DNA of 64,000 bases from Thermoleophilia bacterium (GCA_023382435.1 JAHDVS010000006.1:1-64000); one strand, 5' to 3'; positions 1 to 9,723 are shown, counted from the stretch's first letter. Translations and numbers: made by a program. The notes: generated by a model from the sequence alone, not told the origin.

Positions 1-1
1 C

Positions 2-568
2 GGCGAGCAGCTGGAGGCCGAGCTCGAAGCGCGGTTTCGCGAGAACGCGGTCGATGCGCTCGTCGACGCGTCGGCGTTCGAGGGGATCGAGCCGCTCGTC
101 GACCGCCGCGCCAGCTCGCTCCTGGCCGGCTTCCTGCGCGGCCTCGAGCAGCGGGGAATCAGGCCGGAGACGTACCTGACGATGACCGGCCAGAGCCCGG
201 AGGCGCTCCAGCAGGGCATGCGCACGGAGGCCGAGCGCGCGCTCGAGCGCGAGCTCGTGCTCGAGGCGGTCGCCGACCGGGAGGGGGTCGAGGTCTCCGA
301 CGACGAGGTGGAGGAGCTGATCCGCGAGGAGGCGGGCGAGGCCGGCGAGGACCCGGAGCAGGTGCTCGAGGCGATGCGGGTGCGTGGCGGCTACGAGCAG
401 CTGCGCGGCGACCTGCGCCTGCGCAAGGCGCTCGACCTCGTGGTCGAGGGCGTCGGGCGGATTCCGGTCGAGCTCGCGAAGGCGCGCGAGAAACTCTGGA
501 CACCCGAGAAGGAGAAGGGCGGTAGCGGCATGAAGATATGGACGCCGGGGAGCGAGGAGAGACCATGA
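2..568 (+). CDS. tig: Trigger factor, C-terminal part (5' end outside window)
   Basis: This is the C-terminal part of trigger factor, the ribosome-bound chaperone that receives nascent chains. The frame is open from base 2 and ends with TGA at 566-568, leaving 188 residues; the ribosome-binding and prolyl-isomerase domains lie outside the window. What remains is charged and helical, rich in Glu, Arg and Leu, as in the trigger factor chaperone arms. The tail carries WTP twice (KLWTPEKE and KIWTPGSE). clpP starts 19 bp downstream and clpX follows; tig-clpP-clpX is the classic order, which carries much of the identification. I see no promoter between tig and clpP, so the three are probably cotranscribed. 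Confidence 0.88.
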   Translation, partial: GEQLEAELEARFRENAVDALVDASAFEGIEPLVDRRASSLLAGFLRGLEQRGIRPETYLTMTGQSPEALQQGMRTEAERALERELVLEAVADREGVEVSDDEVEELIREEAGEAGEDPEQVLEAMRVRGGYEQLRGDLRLRKALDLVVEGVGRIPVELAKAREKLWTPEKEKGGSGMKIWTPGSEERP

Positions 569-587
569 GCCCGAGGAGGGTGGAAGG

Positions 588-1172
588 ATGAGCCCGCTGA
601 TTCCGATGGTGATCGAGCAGACGTCGCGCGGCGAGCGCGCCTTCGACATCTACTCGCGCCTGCTCAACGAGCGGATCATCTTCCTCGGCACGCCGATCGA
701 CGACCAGATCGCGAACCTCGTGGTCGCGCAGCTCCTCCACCTCGAGTCCGAGGAGCCCGACAAGGACATCTCGCTCTACATCAACTCGCCCGGCGGCTCC
801 GTCTACGCGGGCCTCGCGATCTACGACACGATGCAGTTCATCAAGCCGGACGTGCAGACGATCTGCGTCGGGATCGCGATGTCGATGGGCGCCCTGCTGC
901 TCGCGGGCGGTGCGAAAGGGAAGCGCATGTCGCTGCCGAATGCCAAGATCCTGATCCATCAGGTCTCGAGCGGGTTCCAGGGGCAGGCGACGGACATCGA
1001 GATCCAGGCGCGCGAGGTCATCTCGATCAAGCGCCGCCTGGAGGAGGTGATCGCCGAGCACACGGGGCAGGAGCTCGAGAAGGTCTCGCACGACATGGAA
1101 CGCGACTACTTCATGACGGCCGAAGAGGCGAAGGACTACGGAATCATCGACACGGTGATCGCCCACAGGTAG
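588..1172 (+). CDS. clpP: ATP-dependent Clp protease proteolytic subunit
   Basis: ClpP forms the tetradecameric peptidase chamber that degrades substrates unfolded by ClpX or ClpC in the cytoplasm. The 194-residue length is normal for the family. The catalytic triad is visible: Ser99 in AMSMGA, His124 in LIHQ, and Asp in the RDYF motif. The N-terminus ([20 protein letters not shown]) is the standard one. The start at ATG 588 has a purine-rich ribosome binding site (ggagggtggaagg) directly upstream. It lies between tig and clpX in the usual cluster. Many actinobacteria carry two adjacent clpP paralogues; only one is seen here, so any second copy would be elsewhere. Confidence 0.97.
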   Translation: MSPLIPMVIEQTSRGERAFDIYSRLLNERIIFLGTPIDDQIANLVVAQLLHLESEEPDKDISLYINSPGGSVYAGLAIYDTMQFIKPDVQTICVGIAMSMGALLLAGGAKGKRMSLPNAKILIHQVSSGFQGQATDIEIQAREVISIKRRLEEVIAEHTGQELEKVSHDMERDYFMTAEEAKDYGIIDTVIAHR

Positions 1173-1215
1173 TGCTGGGCGTGGCAAGCTTCCGGTAGCA
1201 GACAGGGGAGGGACG

Positions 1216-2490
1216 GTGGCGCGGGCGAGCGACGGCAACGAGCAGCTGCTCTGCAGCTTCTGCGGCAAGAGTCAGCGGCAGGTCAAGAAGCTGATCGCGG
1301 GCCCCGGCGTCTACATCTGCGACGAGTGCATCGACCTCTGCAACGAGATCATCGACGAGGAGCTGACCGCTCCCGCGACGCTCGACCTCGACAACCTACC
1401 CCGGCCGCGTGAGATCTACAACGTCCTGAACGACTACGTCGTCGGCCAGGAGGAGGCGAAGCGGACGCTCGCCGTCGCCGTCTACAACCACTACAAGCGC
1501 GTCCGCATGGCCGCCGACGACACGGAGGTCGAGCTCCAGAAGTCGAACATCATGCTGCTCGGGCCGACGGGCTGCGGCAAGACGCTGCTCGCCCAGACGC
1601 TCGCGCGGATCCTGAACGTGCCGTTCGCGATCGCGGACGCGACCGCGCTCACGGAGGCCGGGTACGTCGGCGAGGACGTCGAGAACATCCTCCTCAAGCT
1701 GATCCAGGCGGCGGACTTCGACGTCAAGAAGGCCGAGACCGGGATCATCTACATCGACGAGGTCGACAAGATCGCGCGCAAGGCCGACAACCCGTCGATC
1801 ACGCGCGACGTGTCCGGCGAGGGCGTTCAGCAGGCGCTCCTGAAGATCCTCGAGGGTACGGTGGCGTCGGTTCCGCCGCAGGGCGGCCGCAAGCACCCGC
1901 ACCAGGAGTTCCTGTCGATCGACACGACGAACATCCTCTTCATCTGCGGCGGGGCGTTCGCCGGGCTGGAGAAGATCATCTCGAAGCGGATCGGCAAGAA
2001 CCAGGTCGGCTTCGGCGCGGACATCAAGTCGAGGCGCTCGGTCGAGGGCGCCGAGCTGCTCTCCGAGGTGATGCCGGAAGACCTGCTCGCCTACGGGCTG
2101 ATCCCGGAGTTCATCGGCCGCCTGCCGGTCGTCTGCGCCGTCCACCAGCTCAAGCGCGACGACCTCGTCAAGATCCTCCTCGAGCCGAAGAACGCGCTCG
2201 TCAAGCAGTACCAGCGCTTCTTCAACTACGACTCGATCGAGCTCGTCTTCACCGACGACGCCCTCTGGTCGATCTCCGACCGGGCGCTCGAGCGCGAGAC
2301 CGGCGCGCGCGGCCTGCGCTCGATCATCGAGCGGGCGCTGCTCGACGTGATGTTCGAGCTCCCGTCCCGCCACGACGTCTCGAAGTGCGTGATCACGAAG
2401 GAGACGATCACGCGCAACCTGAAGCCGACGCTCGTCACGAGCGGCGGCCGCTCCCTGGAGCTCGACGAGCTCCAGGAAGAGTCCGCCTGA
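1216..2490 (+). CDS. clpX: ATP-dependent Clp protease ATP-binding subunit ClpX
   Basis: ClpX is the AAA+ unfoldase that recognises tagged proteins and threads them into ClpP. The 424-residue protein has the family order: an N-terminal zinc-binding domain with Cys13, Cys16, Cys35 and Cys38, Walker A GPTGCGKT at residues 116-123, the pore-loop GYVGED, Walker B IIYIDE near residue 180, and the C-terminal lid domain with ETGARGLRS. It starts at GTG 1216 with a ribosome binding site caggggagg about 6 nt upstream. It follows clpP by 43 bp and should be cotranscribed. The usual neighbour valS follows, but a toxin-antitoxin pair on the other strand now separates the two. Confidence 0.97.
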   Translation: MARASDGNEQLLCSFCGKSQRQVKKLIAGPGVYICDECIDLCNEIIDEELTAPATLDLDNLPRPREIYNVLNDYVVGQEEAKRTLAVAVYNHYKRVRMAADDTEVELQKSNIMLLGPTGCGKTLLAQTLARILNVPFAIADATALTEAGYVGEDVENILLKLIQAADFDVKKAETGIIYIDEVDKIARKADNPSITRDVSGEGVQQALLKILEGTVASVPPQGGRKHPHQEFLSIDTTNILFICGGAFAGLEKIISKRIGKNQVGFGADIKSRRSVEGAELLSEVMPEDLLAYGLIPEFIGRLPVVCAVHQLKRDDLVKILLEPKNALVKQYQRFFNYDSIELVFTDDALWSISDRALERETGARGLRSIIERALLDVMFELPSRHDVSKCVITKETITRNLKPTLVTSGGRSLELDELQEESA

Positions 2491-2545
2491 GCGGATCCGG
2501 CGCTCGTCGGCGGCGGCGGGGCGACCCGGATCGCGCTCGGACTGC

Positions 2546-2950
2546 TCAGGCGCCCGGCGAGGCGACGCTGAGCCCCGCCGCTCCGGCGGCGTCGAGCAGG
2601 CGCTGGTCGTAGGCGACGAACCGATCAGCCTGCACCTCGAGAGCGGTTGCCAGGTGGATCGCGTCGAGCGTGCGCAGCCTCGGCGGGCCCGCGGTCGCGG
2701 CACGCTCGAGGATGTCCCGCGAGACGGCGATCAGGTCGAGCTGACCGAGGATCCCCCGGGCGGCCGCGGTTCTCGCTGGGGAGCCGTCCGCCAAGCGGCA
2801 TGCTCGCAGCAGCTCTGCTCGGGCGAGCTCGCTGCTCGCGAGCGCGTGCCTCCCGAGCCATGCTCTCAGGGTGTCGGTCTCGGGCTCGCGCACGACGAGC
2901 TTGACCAGCGCCGACGCGTCCAGGTAGAGAAGGAGGTCACTCCTCGCCAC
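2546..2950 (-). CDS. vapC: PIN-domain toxin of a VapBC pair
   Basis: This encodes a PIN-domain ribonuclease, the toxin half of a type II toxin-antitoxin system; relatives cleave tRNA or rRNA. All four acidic positions are visible: Asp in LYLDAS, Glu in the SELARAE segment, Asp in TLDAIHLATA and Asp in AYDQRLL. I start it at GTG 2950 (VARSDLLLYLD), giving 134 residues. The longer upstream reading has a low-complexity Arg/Ala stretch that is a shadow of the antitoxin gene. Its start lies 14 bp inside the end of the antitoxin gene, the normal arrangement for coupled synthesis. The pair sits between clpX and valS on the opposite strand, as an insertion into a conserved cluster. Confidence 0.88.
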   Translation of the reverse strand: MARSDLLLYLDASALVKLVVREPETDTLRAWLGRHALASSELARAELLRACRLADGSPARTAAARGILGQLDLIAVSRDILERAATAGPPRLRTLDAIHLATALEVQADRFVAYDQRLLDAAGAAGLSVASPGA

Positions 2951-3218
2951 GGAGCCACTCGAGCGCCTCGCTGCCGCTGATTCCGGTCGTGCTCGGGCGG
3001 GGCGGGTGCTCCCGCAGGCATGCCTCGAGGCTCTGGCCGCCACGGGTCGCTTTGCCCTCCGCGATCAGCTGATCGAGCTTGGTCGGGTACACGACGGGAA
3101 CGATCCGGGCGACCGGCTCGCCGTTGTTCGTGACTTCGAGCGTCTCCCCGTTCCTGACCCGTTCGATCGCCTGCGAGAGGTTCTGCCGCAGCTCCCTGAT
3201 ACCGATTCGAGCAGCCAT
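2937..3218 (-). CDS. vapB: Phd/YefM-type antitoxin (VapB)
   Basis: This is the antitoxin partner of the downstream PIN toxin. It has 93 residues from ATG 3218. The N-terminus (IGIRELRQNLSQAIERVRNG, then ETLEVTNNGEPVARIVP) is typical of Phd/YefM DNA-binding antitoxins, which bind their own promoter as dimers. The C-terminal half, which would wrap the toxin, ends in EALEWLRGEE. A GTG at 3230 in the same frame would add four residues (MCTR) but lies inside the inverted repeat, so I prefer the ATG. Autoregulation through the inverted repeat at 3221-3240 is inferred from the family and the position. Confidence 0.88.
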   Translation of the reverse strand: MAARIGIRELRQNLSQAIERVRNGETLEVTNNGEPVARIVPVVYPTKLDQLIAEGKATRGGQSLEACLREHPPRPSTTGISGSEALEWLRGEE

Positions 3219-3220
3219 CC

Positions 3221-3240
3221 GTGTACACACGGTACTACAC
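3221..3240. promoter_or_regulatory. Inverted repeat in the vapB-valS divergent region, possible operator
   Basis: GTGTA at 3221-3225 and TACAC at 3236-3240 form a 5-bp inverted repeat with a 10-bp centre. It lies immediately upstream of the vapB start and just ahead of the valS -10 element at 3253. Phd/YefM antitoxins usually repress through such repeats. If it is bound here, the antitoxin could also affect valS. The arms are short, so this is tentative. Confidence 0.4.
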
Positions 3241-3252
3241 GCTCTCGCTCCC

Positions 3253-3258
3253 TACAAT
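3253..3258 (+). promoter_or_regulatory. -10 element of valS (leaderless geometry)
   Basis: TACAAT ends 7 nt before ATG 3266. With transcription starting about 7 nt after a -10 hexamer, the mRNA would begin at or next to the start codon. The ATG at 3257 overlaps this hexamer and so is unlikely to be transcribed from it. Confidence 0.6.
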
Positions 3259-3265
3259 GGCCGGG

Positions 3266-5677
3266 ATGGACAGCCTGTACCGCCCCGAGCTGGTCGAGGA
3301 GCGCTGGCAGCGCTCCTGGGAGGATGAGGGCCTCTACGCGGGCCATGCCACTGAGGGCAGACCGACGTACGTGATCGCGGTGCCGCCTCCGAACGTGACC
3401 GGGGCGCTCCACATGGGCCACGCGCTCAACGGAACGATCCAGGACGTGCTCGTGCGCTGGCACCGGATGCGCGGGTTTGCGACTCTCTGGCAGCCCGGCT
3501 ACGACCACGCGGGCATCGCCACCCAGAACGTCGTCGAGAAGGAGCTCGCGCGCGAGGGCACGAGCCGGCACGACCTCGGCCGCGATGCGTTCCTCGAACG
3601 GGTGTGGGCCTGGCTGGAGGAGTACGGGGGCATCATCATGGGCCAGTTCCGCCGGCTCGGCGCCTCCCTCGACTACAGCCGCGAGCGCTTCACGATGGAC
3701 GAGCCGTACGTCCGCGCGGTGCTGCGGTTCTTCGTCCACCTCTACCGGCGCGGCTGGATCTACCGGGACAACCGGATGGTCAACTGGTGCCCGCGCTGCG
3801 CCACCGCGATCTCCGATCTCGAGGTCGAGCACGTCGACGTGGACGACACGCTCACCTACGCCCGCTACCCGCTCGCCGACGGTGGCGGCTCGATCACCGT
3901 CGCAACCGTCCGTCCGGCCACGATCCTCGCGGATGTCGCCGTCGCCGTTCACCCGGCCGACGAGCGCTATCGCCACCTGGTCGGGCGCGAGGCGATCGTC
4001 CCGGTCGTCGAGCGTCGCGTCCCGGTGATCGCCGACGACCGCGTCGAGCCCGGCTTCGGGACCGGCGCGCTCAAGATCACGCCCGGGCACGACCCCGTCG
4101 ACTTCGAGATCGGCCGGCGCCACGGTCTCTCCGAGCCGATGGTGGTCGGGCTCGACGGTCGCATGAACGGGGAGGCCTCCGCCTTCGAGGGCCTGACCCA
4201 GGAGGAGGCGGGAGCTCGCGTGCTCGCCTGGCTCGAGCAGCGGGGCCAGCTCGAGCGCCGCGAGCCCTACCGCCACGCGGTCGGCCACTGCGAGCGCTGC
4301 CACACGCGGATCGAGCCGCTGATCTCGCTCCAGTGGTTCTGCGAGATGGCGGAGCTCGCTGCCCCCGCGATCGAGGCCGTCCGCGACGGCACCGTGCGCT
4401 TTCACCCACCCGTCCACGGGAGGGTCTACCTCGACTGGATGGAGGCGATCCGGCCCTGGTGCATCTCGCGTCAGCTCTGGTGGGGACACCGGATCCCCGT
4501 CTGGTACTGCGGCTGCGGCGCCACGATCGTCGCCGAGAGCGAGCCCGATCGGTGCGACGAGTGCGGCGACCCCGAGCTGCGCCGCGACGACGACGTCCTC
4601 GACACGTGGTTCTCCTCGGCGCTCTGGCCGTTCGCCACGCTCGGTTGGCCGGACGACACCGCCGACGTGCGCGCGTTCTACCCGGGCCACGTCAACTCGA
4701 CCGCGCGCGAGATCATCTTCCTGTGGGTCGCCAGGATGATCATGGCCGGGCTCGAGCTGATGGGCGACGTGCCGTTCCGCGACGTGATCATCCACTCGAC
4801 CGTGCTCGCGCCCGACGGGCGCAGGATGTCGAAGAGCCTCGGCACCGGCATCGACCCGCTGGACGTGATCGCACGTCACGGGGCGGACGCGACCCGCTAC
4901 GGGCTCTGCAAGATGTCCTCGACCCAGGACGTGCGCTTCTCGATCGGGTCGATCGAGGAGGGACGACGGCTCGCGAACAAGCTCTGGAACGCCGCCCGCC
5001 TCCTGCTTGCGGCCGGCGGCGGCGAGGTCGAGGCGAGGCCGCGGGAGCCGATCGAGCGGTGGATCCTCGCCCGCCTCGAGCAGGCGCGCGCGGAGGTGGA
5101 GGGGCACTTCGGGCGCTTCGACTTCGCGGCTGCCACCGACGTGCTCTACCACGCGACGTTCGACGACTTCTGCGACTGGTACGCCGAGGCCGTGAAGCCG
5201 AGGCTGCACGCACGCGACCCGGACGCGACTGCGACCGCCCTGTACGCGCTCGAGCGACTGCTCGCGCTCCTGCACCCGATCATGCCGCACGTGACCGAGG
5301 AGATCTGGGCGCAGCTCCCCGATCGGGCCGGGCGCCTGATCGTGTCGCCGTGGCCGACGTCCGACGGCTCGGCCCCGGACGGGGCGATCTCGATGGAGCT
5401 CGTCAAGTCCGCCGCCGCCACGTTCCGGCGCAGCGGCGTGCGACTCGAGCTCAACGAGGCGGAGTCGCGGATCTTCGAGGCCGTCGTCAGGCCAGAGCGT
5501 CTCAGGGTGGACGGAGACGCCGAGGCGGAGCGCGAGCGCCTGCGTGGCGAGATCGCCCGCGCGGAGCGGATGCTCGCCAACGAGCAGTTCGTCGGGAGGG
5601 CCCCGTCCCACGTGGTCGAGGCCGAGCGTGAGAAGCTTGCCCGCTACCGGCGCGAGCTCGATGCTGTCGGCGGCTGA
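3266..5677 (+). CDS. valS: Valyl-tRNA synthetase
   Basis: ValRS charges tRNA-Val and edits mischarged threonine. It is a class I enzyme with HIGH-type motif PPPNVTGALHMGHALN near residue 40 and a KMSKS loop in the form RMSKSLGTG. The insertion with the editing domain and the C-terminal tRNA-binding coiled coil (LRGEIARAERM, then VVEAEREKL) are present. The length is 803 residues from ATG 3266. I prefer this start over ATG 3257 and GTG 3221 because the TACAAT -10 element covers 3253-3258. The coding end overlaps folC by 17 bp, the familiar valS-folC pair. Confidence 0.96.
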   Translation: MDSLYRPELVEERWQRSWEDEGLYAGHATEGRPTYVIAVPPPNVTGALHMGHALNGTIQDVLVRWHRMRGFATLWQPGYDHAGIATQNVVEKELAREGTSRHDLGRDAFLERVWAWLEEYGGIIMGQFRRLGASLDYSRERFTMDEPYVRAVLRFFVHLYRRGWIYRDNRMVNWCPRCATAISDLEVEHVDVDDTLTYARYPLADGGGSITVATVRPATILADVAVAVHPADERYRHLVGREAIVPVVERRVPVIADDRVEPGFGTGALKITPGHDPVDFEIGRRHGLSEPMVVGLDGRMNGEASAFEGLTQEEAGARVLAWLEQRGQLERREPYRHAVGHCERCHTRIEPLISLQWFCEMAELAAPAIEAVRDGTVRFHPPVHGRVYLDWMEAIRPWCISRQLWWGHRIPVWYCGCGATIVAESEPDRCDECGDPELRRDDDVLDTWFSSALWPFATLGWPDDTADVRAFYPGHVNSTAREIIFLWVARMIMAGLELMGDVPFRDVIIHSTVLAPDGRRMSKSLGTGIDPLDVIARHGADATRYGLCKMSSTQDVRFSIGSIEEGRRLANKLWNAARLLLAAGGGEVEARPREPIERWILARLEQARAEVEGHFGRFDFAAATDVLYHATFDDFCDWYAEAVKPRLHARDPDATATALYALERLLALLHPIMPHVTEEIWAQLPDRAGRLIVSPWPTSDGSAPDGAISMELVKSAAATFRRSGVRLELNEAESRIFEAVVRPERLRVDGDAEAERERLRGEIARAERMLANEQFVGRAPSHVVEAEREKLARYRRELDAVGG

Positions 5678-6794
5678 CTTCATCCGTGCCCGCGACCGCT
5701 TCGGGATCCGGCCCGGGCTGGCCCGGATGCGGGCGCTGCTCGCCCGCCTGGGCGACCCGCACCTGAGCTTCCGTGCCGTCCACGTCGTCGGCACGAACGG
5801 GAAGACGACGACGACGCGGATGGTCGAGGCGCTCCTCGCCGACGCCGGCCTCGCGGTCGGCGCCTACGTGTCTCCGCACGTCGTGCGCTGGTCGGAGCGA
5901 ATCCGCGTGCGAGGCGAGGAGGCCGACCTCGATCGGCTCGTCGCCGGGCTCGCTCCCGCGATCGAGGAGATCGATCGCGAGCTCGGCGACCCGGTCACCC
6001 AGTTCGAGGTGCTGACCGCGGCAGCGTTCGTCGCATTCGCGGAGGGAGAGGTGGAGGTCGCCGCGGTGGAGGCGGGACTCGGCGGCCGCCGCGATGCCAC
6101 GAACGTGCTCGCCGCTCCGGTCGTGGTCCTGACCAGCGTCGGCCTCGACCATCTCGACCACCTCGGCGACACGCGCGAGCGAGTGGCCTCGGAGAAGCTC
6201 GCTGTCGTCCACCACGGCGCGGTCGTCGTGCTCGGCGAGCCGGAGTGGGAGGGGATGGCGCGCACCGCCGGGGCCTCGCGGGTCGTGCTCGCCGAGGGGA
6301 ACCTCGGCTGCGCCGTCGCGGCGGTCGAGGCGTTCCTCGGCCGGCCTGTCGACCCGGCCCCGGCGGGGCAGATCGAGCTTCCCGGCAGGCTCGAGATCGT
6401 CTCGGGCGACCCGTTCGAGCTCTGGGACGGCGCGCACAACGCGGAGAGCGCCCGCTACCTGGCGGCACAGCTTCGAGGAGACGTCGGGCCGTTCGTGCTC
6501 GTCAGCTCGATCCTCGCCGACAAGGATGCGGAGGGGATCCTGCGCCCGCTCTCGGCGCACGCGACAACGCTCGTCGCCACCAGCTCCACGAATGCGCGCA
6601 GTCGCCCGGCCGCCGAGCTGGCGGCGCTCGCCCGCGAGCTCGGCCTGTTCGAGCAAGTCGAGGCGGTCACCGACCCCGTCGCCGCACGCACCCGCGCCCG
6701 TGAGCTGGCCGGGCCCGGCGGAGCCGTGCTCGTCGCCGGCTCCCTCTACCTGCTGCTCGATCTCGCTGCCGTCCGGCCGGCACGCGTACCATGA
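5661..6794 (+). CDS. folC: Bifunctional folylpolyglutamate synthase/dihydrofolate synthase
   Basis: FolC adds glutamate to dihydropteroate and folates using ATP, a cytoplasmic step of folate metabolism. It is a Mur-ligase-fold protein of 377 residues. The P-loop VVGTNGKTTTT covers residues 42-52, the conserved EAGLGGRRDATNV block binds metal and ATP, and WDGAHN marks the C-terminal domain. The start is ATG 5661 (MLSAADFIRARDRFG), inside the valS end; the reading frame upstream is a shadow of valS. The stop overlaps the next small gene as ATGA. Whether both synthase activities are present cannot be told from sequence alone. Confidence 0.92.
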   Translation: MLSAADFIRARDRFGIRPGLARMRALLARLGDPHLSFRAVHVVGTNGKTTTTRMVEALLADAGLAVGAYVSPHVVRWSERIRVRGEEADLDRLVAGLAPAIEEIDRELGDPVTQFEVLTAAAFVAFAEGEVEVAAVEAGLGGRRDATNVLAAPVVVLTSVGLDHLDHLGDTRERVASEKLAVVHHGAVVVLGEPEWEGMARTAGASRVVLAEGNLGCAVAAVEAFLGRPVDPAPAGQIELPGRLEIVSGDPFELWDGAHNAESARYLAAQLRGDVGPFVLVSSILADKDAEGILRPLSAHATTLVATSSTNARSRPAAELAALARELGLFEQVEAVTDPVAARTRARELAGPGGAVLVAGSLYLLLDLAAVRPARVP

Positions 6795-6904
6795 AACGGG
6801 AGGGCGGTAGGACGAGCGTCATCGTCTTCGTCGTGGTCGCGGTCTGCGCGCTCATGGCGATCGCGTTCGGCATCGGCTACTTCCTAGGCAAGATTCTGCT
6901 CTGA
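6791..6904 (+). CDS. Small single-pass membrane protein (37 residues)
   Basis: This short reading frame starts at ATG 6791 and shares the ATGA overlap with the folC stop, so it should be translated by coupling. The product has a basic N-terminus (MKREGGR), one hydrophobic span from about residue 8 to 32, and ends GKILL, which is the pattern of a single-pass membrane peptide with its N-terminus inside. It is shorter than usual gene-calling limits. No function can be assigned. The overlap and clean hydrophobic profile support it being real. Confidence 0.6.
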   Translation: MKREGGRTSVIVFVVVAVCALMAIAFGIGYFLGKILL

Positions 6905-6923
6905 GGCGGCGAATAGGCTCGCG

Positions 6924-7430
6924 ATGCTCACCGGTCAGACAACCACGGGCTCGAGCGACGACCTCTTCGGGGGGGTTCGCGACTTCTTCGAGTCGGACGT
7001 CTGGCTCGTCGTGCGCAACGTCGCCATCTTCCTGGCGGTTGCTTTCTGGGTCGCGTCCGCCTACTGGGTCTACAAGGACGCCCGCCGCCGCATCGAGGAT
7101 CCCTGGCTGATCGCGGTCGCCGTCGCGGTGGGTATCTTCCCGCCCTTCTTCGGTCCGCTCGTCTACCTGTTCTTCCGCCCGCCCGAATACCTGGAGGACG
7201 TGCGCGAGCGTGAGCTCGAGATCCGGGCCATGGAGGAGCACGTCGGAAGCGACGAGCGCTGCCCCGTGTGTCGCTCCGCGGTCGCGCCCGGCTTCCTCGC
7301 GTGCCCCGTCTGCACGACGCGCCTGCGCCAGTCCTGCCGCCACTGCAATGCGCCGCTCGAGGCGCTCTGGCAGATCTGCCCGTACTGCACGACCCCGGTC
7401 GAGCAGCCGCGCACGCTGGAGAACCTGTAG
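6924..7430 (+). CDS. Double zinc-ribbon membrane protein
   Basis: The function is unknown. The 168-residue product has two predicted membrane spans at about residues 30-50 and 62-84, separated by a basic loop (KDARRR). A cytoplasmic domain follows with eight cysteines in four CxxC pairs (113/116, 127/130, 138/141, 152/155). That spacing makes two rubredoxin-like zinc ribbons, the double zinc ribbon layout. Such domains often mediate protein or nucleic acid contacts. A TAGGCT hexamer at 6914-6919 lies just 4 nt before the ATG, so a very short leader or none is possible. A hairpin follows the stop codon. Confidence 0.8.
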   Translation: MLTGQTTTGSSDDLFGGVRDFFESDVWLVVRNVAIFLAVAFWVASAYWVYKDARRRIEDPWLIAVAVAVGIFPPFFGPLVYLFFRPPEYLEDVRERELEIRAMEEHVGSDERCPVCRSAVAPGFLACPVCTTRLRQSCRHCNAPLEALWQICPYCTTPVEQPRTLENL

Positions 7431-7450
7431 GGGCGGATCCGGTCCGCCTC
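7430..7450 (+). terminator. Hairpin after the zinc-ribbon gene
   Basis: GGCGGA (7432-7437), loop TCCGG and TCCGCC (7443-7448) form a stem that extends by a G-T and a G-C pair to 7430 and 7450. It starts at the TAG stop codon and lies before ndk. It lacks a T-run. The left arm (taggggcgg) is the same as in the hairpin after uvrB at 63668. Confidence 0.5.
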
Positions 7451-7482
7451 GCCGTTCGACGACAAGGAAGGAAGACACGCAC

Positions 7483-7899
7483 GTGGTGGAGCGCACGCTC
7501 GTCCTCATCAAGCCCGACGCCGTCAGGCGGCGACTCACCGGCAGGATCCTCGACCGCTTCGAACAGCGCGGCCTGACCATCCGGGCCGCGAAGCTCGTCC
7601 AGGTCGGACGCGACCTCGCCGAGCGGCACTACGCCGAGCACGTCGAGAAGCCGTTCTTCGGCGAGCTCGTGGAGTTCATCACCTCCTCGCCGACGCTCGC
7701 GCTCGTCCTCGAGGGTGAGGGGGCGATCGCGACCGTGCGCACGACCATGGGCGCGACCAACCCGGCCACGGCGGCCCCCGGGACGATCCGTGGCGATCTC
7801 GCCCTCTCGATGCCCGACAACCTCGTGCACGGCTCGGACTCCCCGGAGTCCGCCGCCCGCGAGGTCGCGCTCTGGTTCGCCCCGGAAGAGCTTGTCTGA
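7483..7899 (+). CDS. ndk: Nucleoside diphosphate kinase
   Basis: Ndk passes the terminal phosphate from ATP to other nucleoside diphosphates through a phosphohistidine. The 138-residue product has the family length. The N-terminus [15 protein letters not shown] is diagnostic, and the active site NLVHGSDS carries the catalytic histidine. Two GTG codons lie side by side at 7483 and 7486. I use 7483 because the ribosome binding site aaggaaggaag (7464-7474) is nearer to it; the choice changes one residue. The stop is followed within 75 bp by maf. The ndk-maf neighbourhood upstream of mreB is common in actinobacteria. Confidence 0.95.
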   Translation: MVERTLVLIKPDAVRRRLTGRILDRFEQRGLTIRAAKLVQVGRDLAERHYAEHVEKPFFGELVEFITSSPTLALVLEGEGAIATVRTTMGATNPATAAPGTIRGDLALSMPDNLVHGSDSPESAAREVALWFAPEELV

Positions 7900-7978
7900 G
7901 CTGACCGAGCACGCGCTGCGCAGCCGCGCGCGGCGCTGGCCGTCCGAGGAGATCCGGAAGGCCACGAGAACGGCGTGA
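7892..7978 (+). CDS. Possible 28-residue coupled small ORF between ndk and maf
   Basis: A frame opens at TTG 7892, 8 nt inside the ndk end, and stops with TGA 7976-7978 overlapping the maf start (GTGA). The peptide ([20 protein letters not shown], then IRKATRTA) is basic and could be helical. Its exact fit between ndk and maf resembles a translational bridge. No homologue comes to mind, and a chance open frame of this size is common in GC-rich DNA, so this is only a candidate. Confidence 0.25.
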   Translation: MSELTEHALRSRARRWPSEEIRKATRTA

Positions 7979-8565
7979 GCACCCTCCTGCTCGCGTCGAC
8001 GTCGCCGCAGCGGCGGGCTATCCTGGGACAGCTGGGCGTTCCCTTCGAGGTCGTGGCCCCGGATTACGAGGAGCATGACCCGCCCGGGCTCACGCCCGTC
8101 GAGGCCGTCCGCGCCCACGCGCTCGGCAAGGCTCGCTCCGTCGCCGCCGAGGCCGCCGGGCGGATCGTGCTGGGTGTCGACACCGCCGTCGTCCTGGACG
8201 GGCGAGCCCACGGCAAGCCGAGCTCGGCCGGCGAGGCAGCCGTCATGCTGGCGGTACTCGCCGGGCGCACCCATGAGGTCGTCTCGGGCCTCTGTGTCGC
8301 CGGCCCCGGCTTCGAGGACGTGGAGCACGAGACGACCCGCGTCACGTTCCGCTCGCTGCCCGTGTCGACGAACGCGGCCTACGTCGAGACCGGCGAGTGG
8401 GAGGGACGGGCCGGCGGCTACGCGATCCAGGGTCGGGGCGCGGCTCTCGTCACGCGTGTCGAGGGCGACTACCTGAACGTGGTCGGCCTGCCCGCAGCCC
8501 TGCTCGTCACGATCCTCTCCCGCCGGCTGCCAGGGGAGCTCTGGTTCTCGTCAGTCGGGCAATGA
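7975..8565 (+). CDS. maf: Maf-family nucleotide pyrophosphatase
   Basis: Maf proteins hydrolyse non-canonical or pyrimidine nucleoside triphosphates and are linked to septum and cell-shape control. The 196-residue product begins [14 protein letters not shown], matching the family's nucleotide-binding loop. It contains the conserved [10 protein letters not shown] segment with the catalytic Asp and ends with the [11 protein letters not shown] and DYLNVVGLP blocks. The start is GTG 7975 with a ggaagg ribosome binding site 13-18 nt upstream. It lies directly before mreB, an order also found in E. coli and Bacillus relatives, which fits its historical link with the shape genes. Confidence 0.92.
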   Translation: MSTLLLASTSPQRRAILGQLGVPFEVVAPDYEEHDPPGLTPVEAVRAHALGKARSVAAEAAGRIVLGVDTAVVLDGRAHGKPSSAGEAAVMLAVLAGRTHEVVSGLCVAGPGFEDVEHETTRVTFRSLPVSTNAAYVETGEWEGRAGGYAIQGRGAALVTRVEGDYLNVVGLPAALLVTILSRRLPGELWFSSVGQ

Positions 8566-8577
8566 AGAGACCTCGAC

Positions 8578-8583
8578 TACACT
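8578..8583 (+). promoter_or_regulatory. Probable -10 element of mreB
   Basis: TACACT lies 13 nt before ATG 8597. This would leave a leader of only about 6 nt, without room for a normal ribosome binding site. Confidence 0.45.
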
Positions 8584-8596
8584 TGGCGCGAGCCTG

Positions 8597-9646
<1,050 letters not shown>

Positions 9647-9708
9647 GGCACGCGGCTTCCGGGGGCCGTGCGCCCCGGCGACTGCGCCAGGCGAGCCGGG
9701 CGCTCGGC

Positions 9709-9714
9709 TAACCT
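9709..9714 (+). promoter_or_regulatory. -10 element of mreC (leaderless geometry)
   Basis: TAACCT ends 9 nt before GTG 9724. It rules against the TTG at 9715, which directly adjoins the hexamer and would lie upstream of the transcript start. Confidence 0.5.
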
Positions 9715-9723
9715 TTGGCGTCC

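Noticed and set aside
2951-3043. Longer start for vapC at 3043
   Set aside because: The extra 31 residues are Arg/Ala/Ser-rich and overlap the antitoxin gene; the PIN fold begins right after GTG 2950.
3065-5794. A 909-codon open frame on the minus strand opposite valS
   Set aside because: It is a shadow caused by high G+C third positions of valS. The protein is low-complexity Arg/Val/Asp with no domain, while the plus strand carries all ValRS motifs.
9715-9717. TTG 9715 as the start of mreC
   Set aside because: It directly adjoins the TAACCT hexamer; GTG 9724 fits the promoter spacing better.
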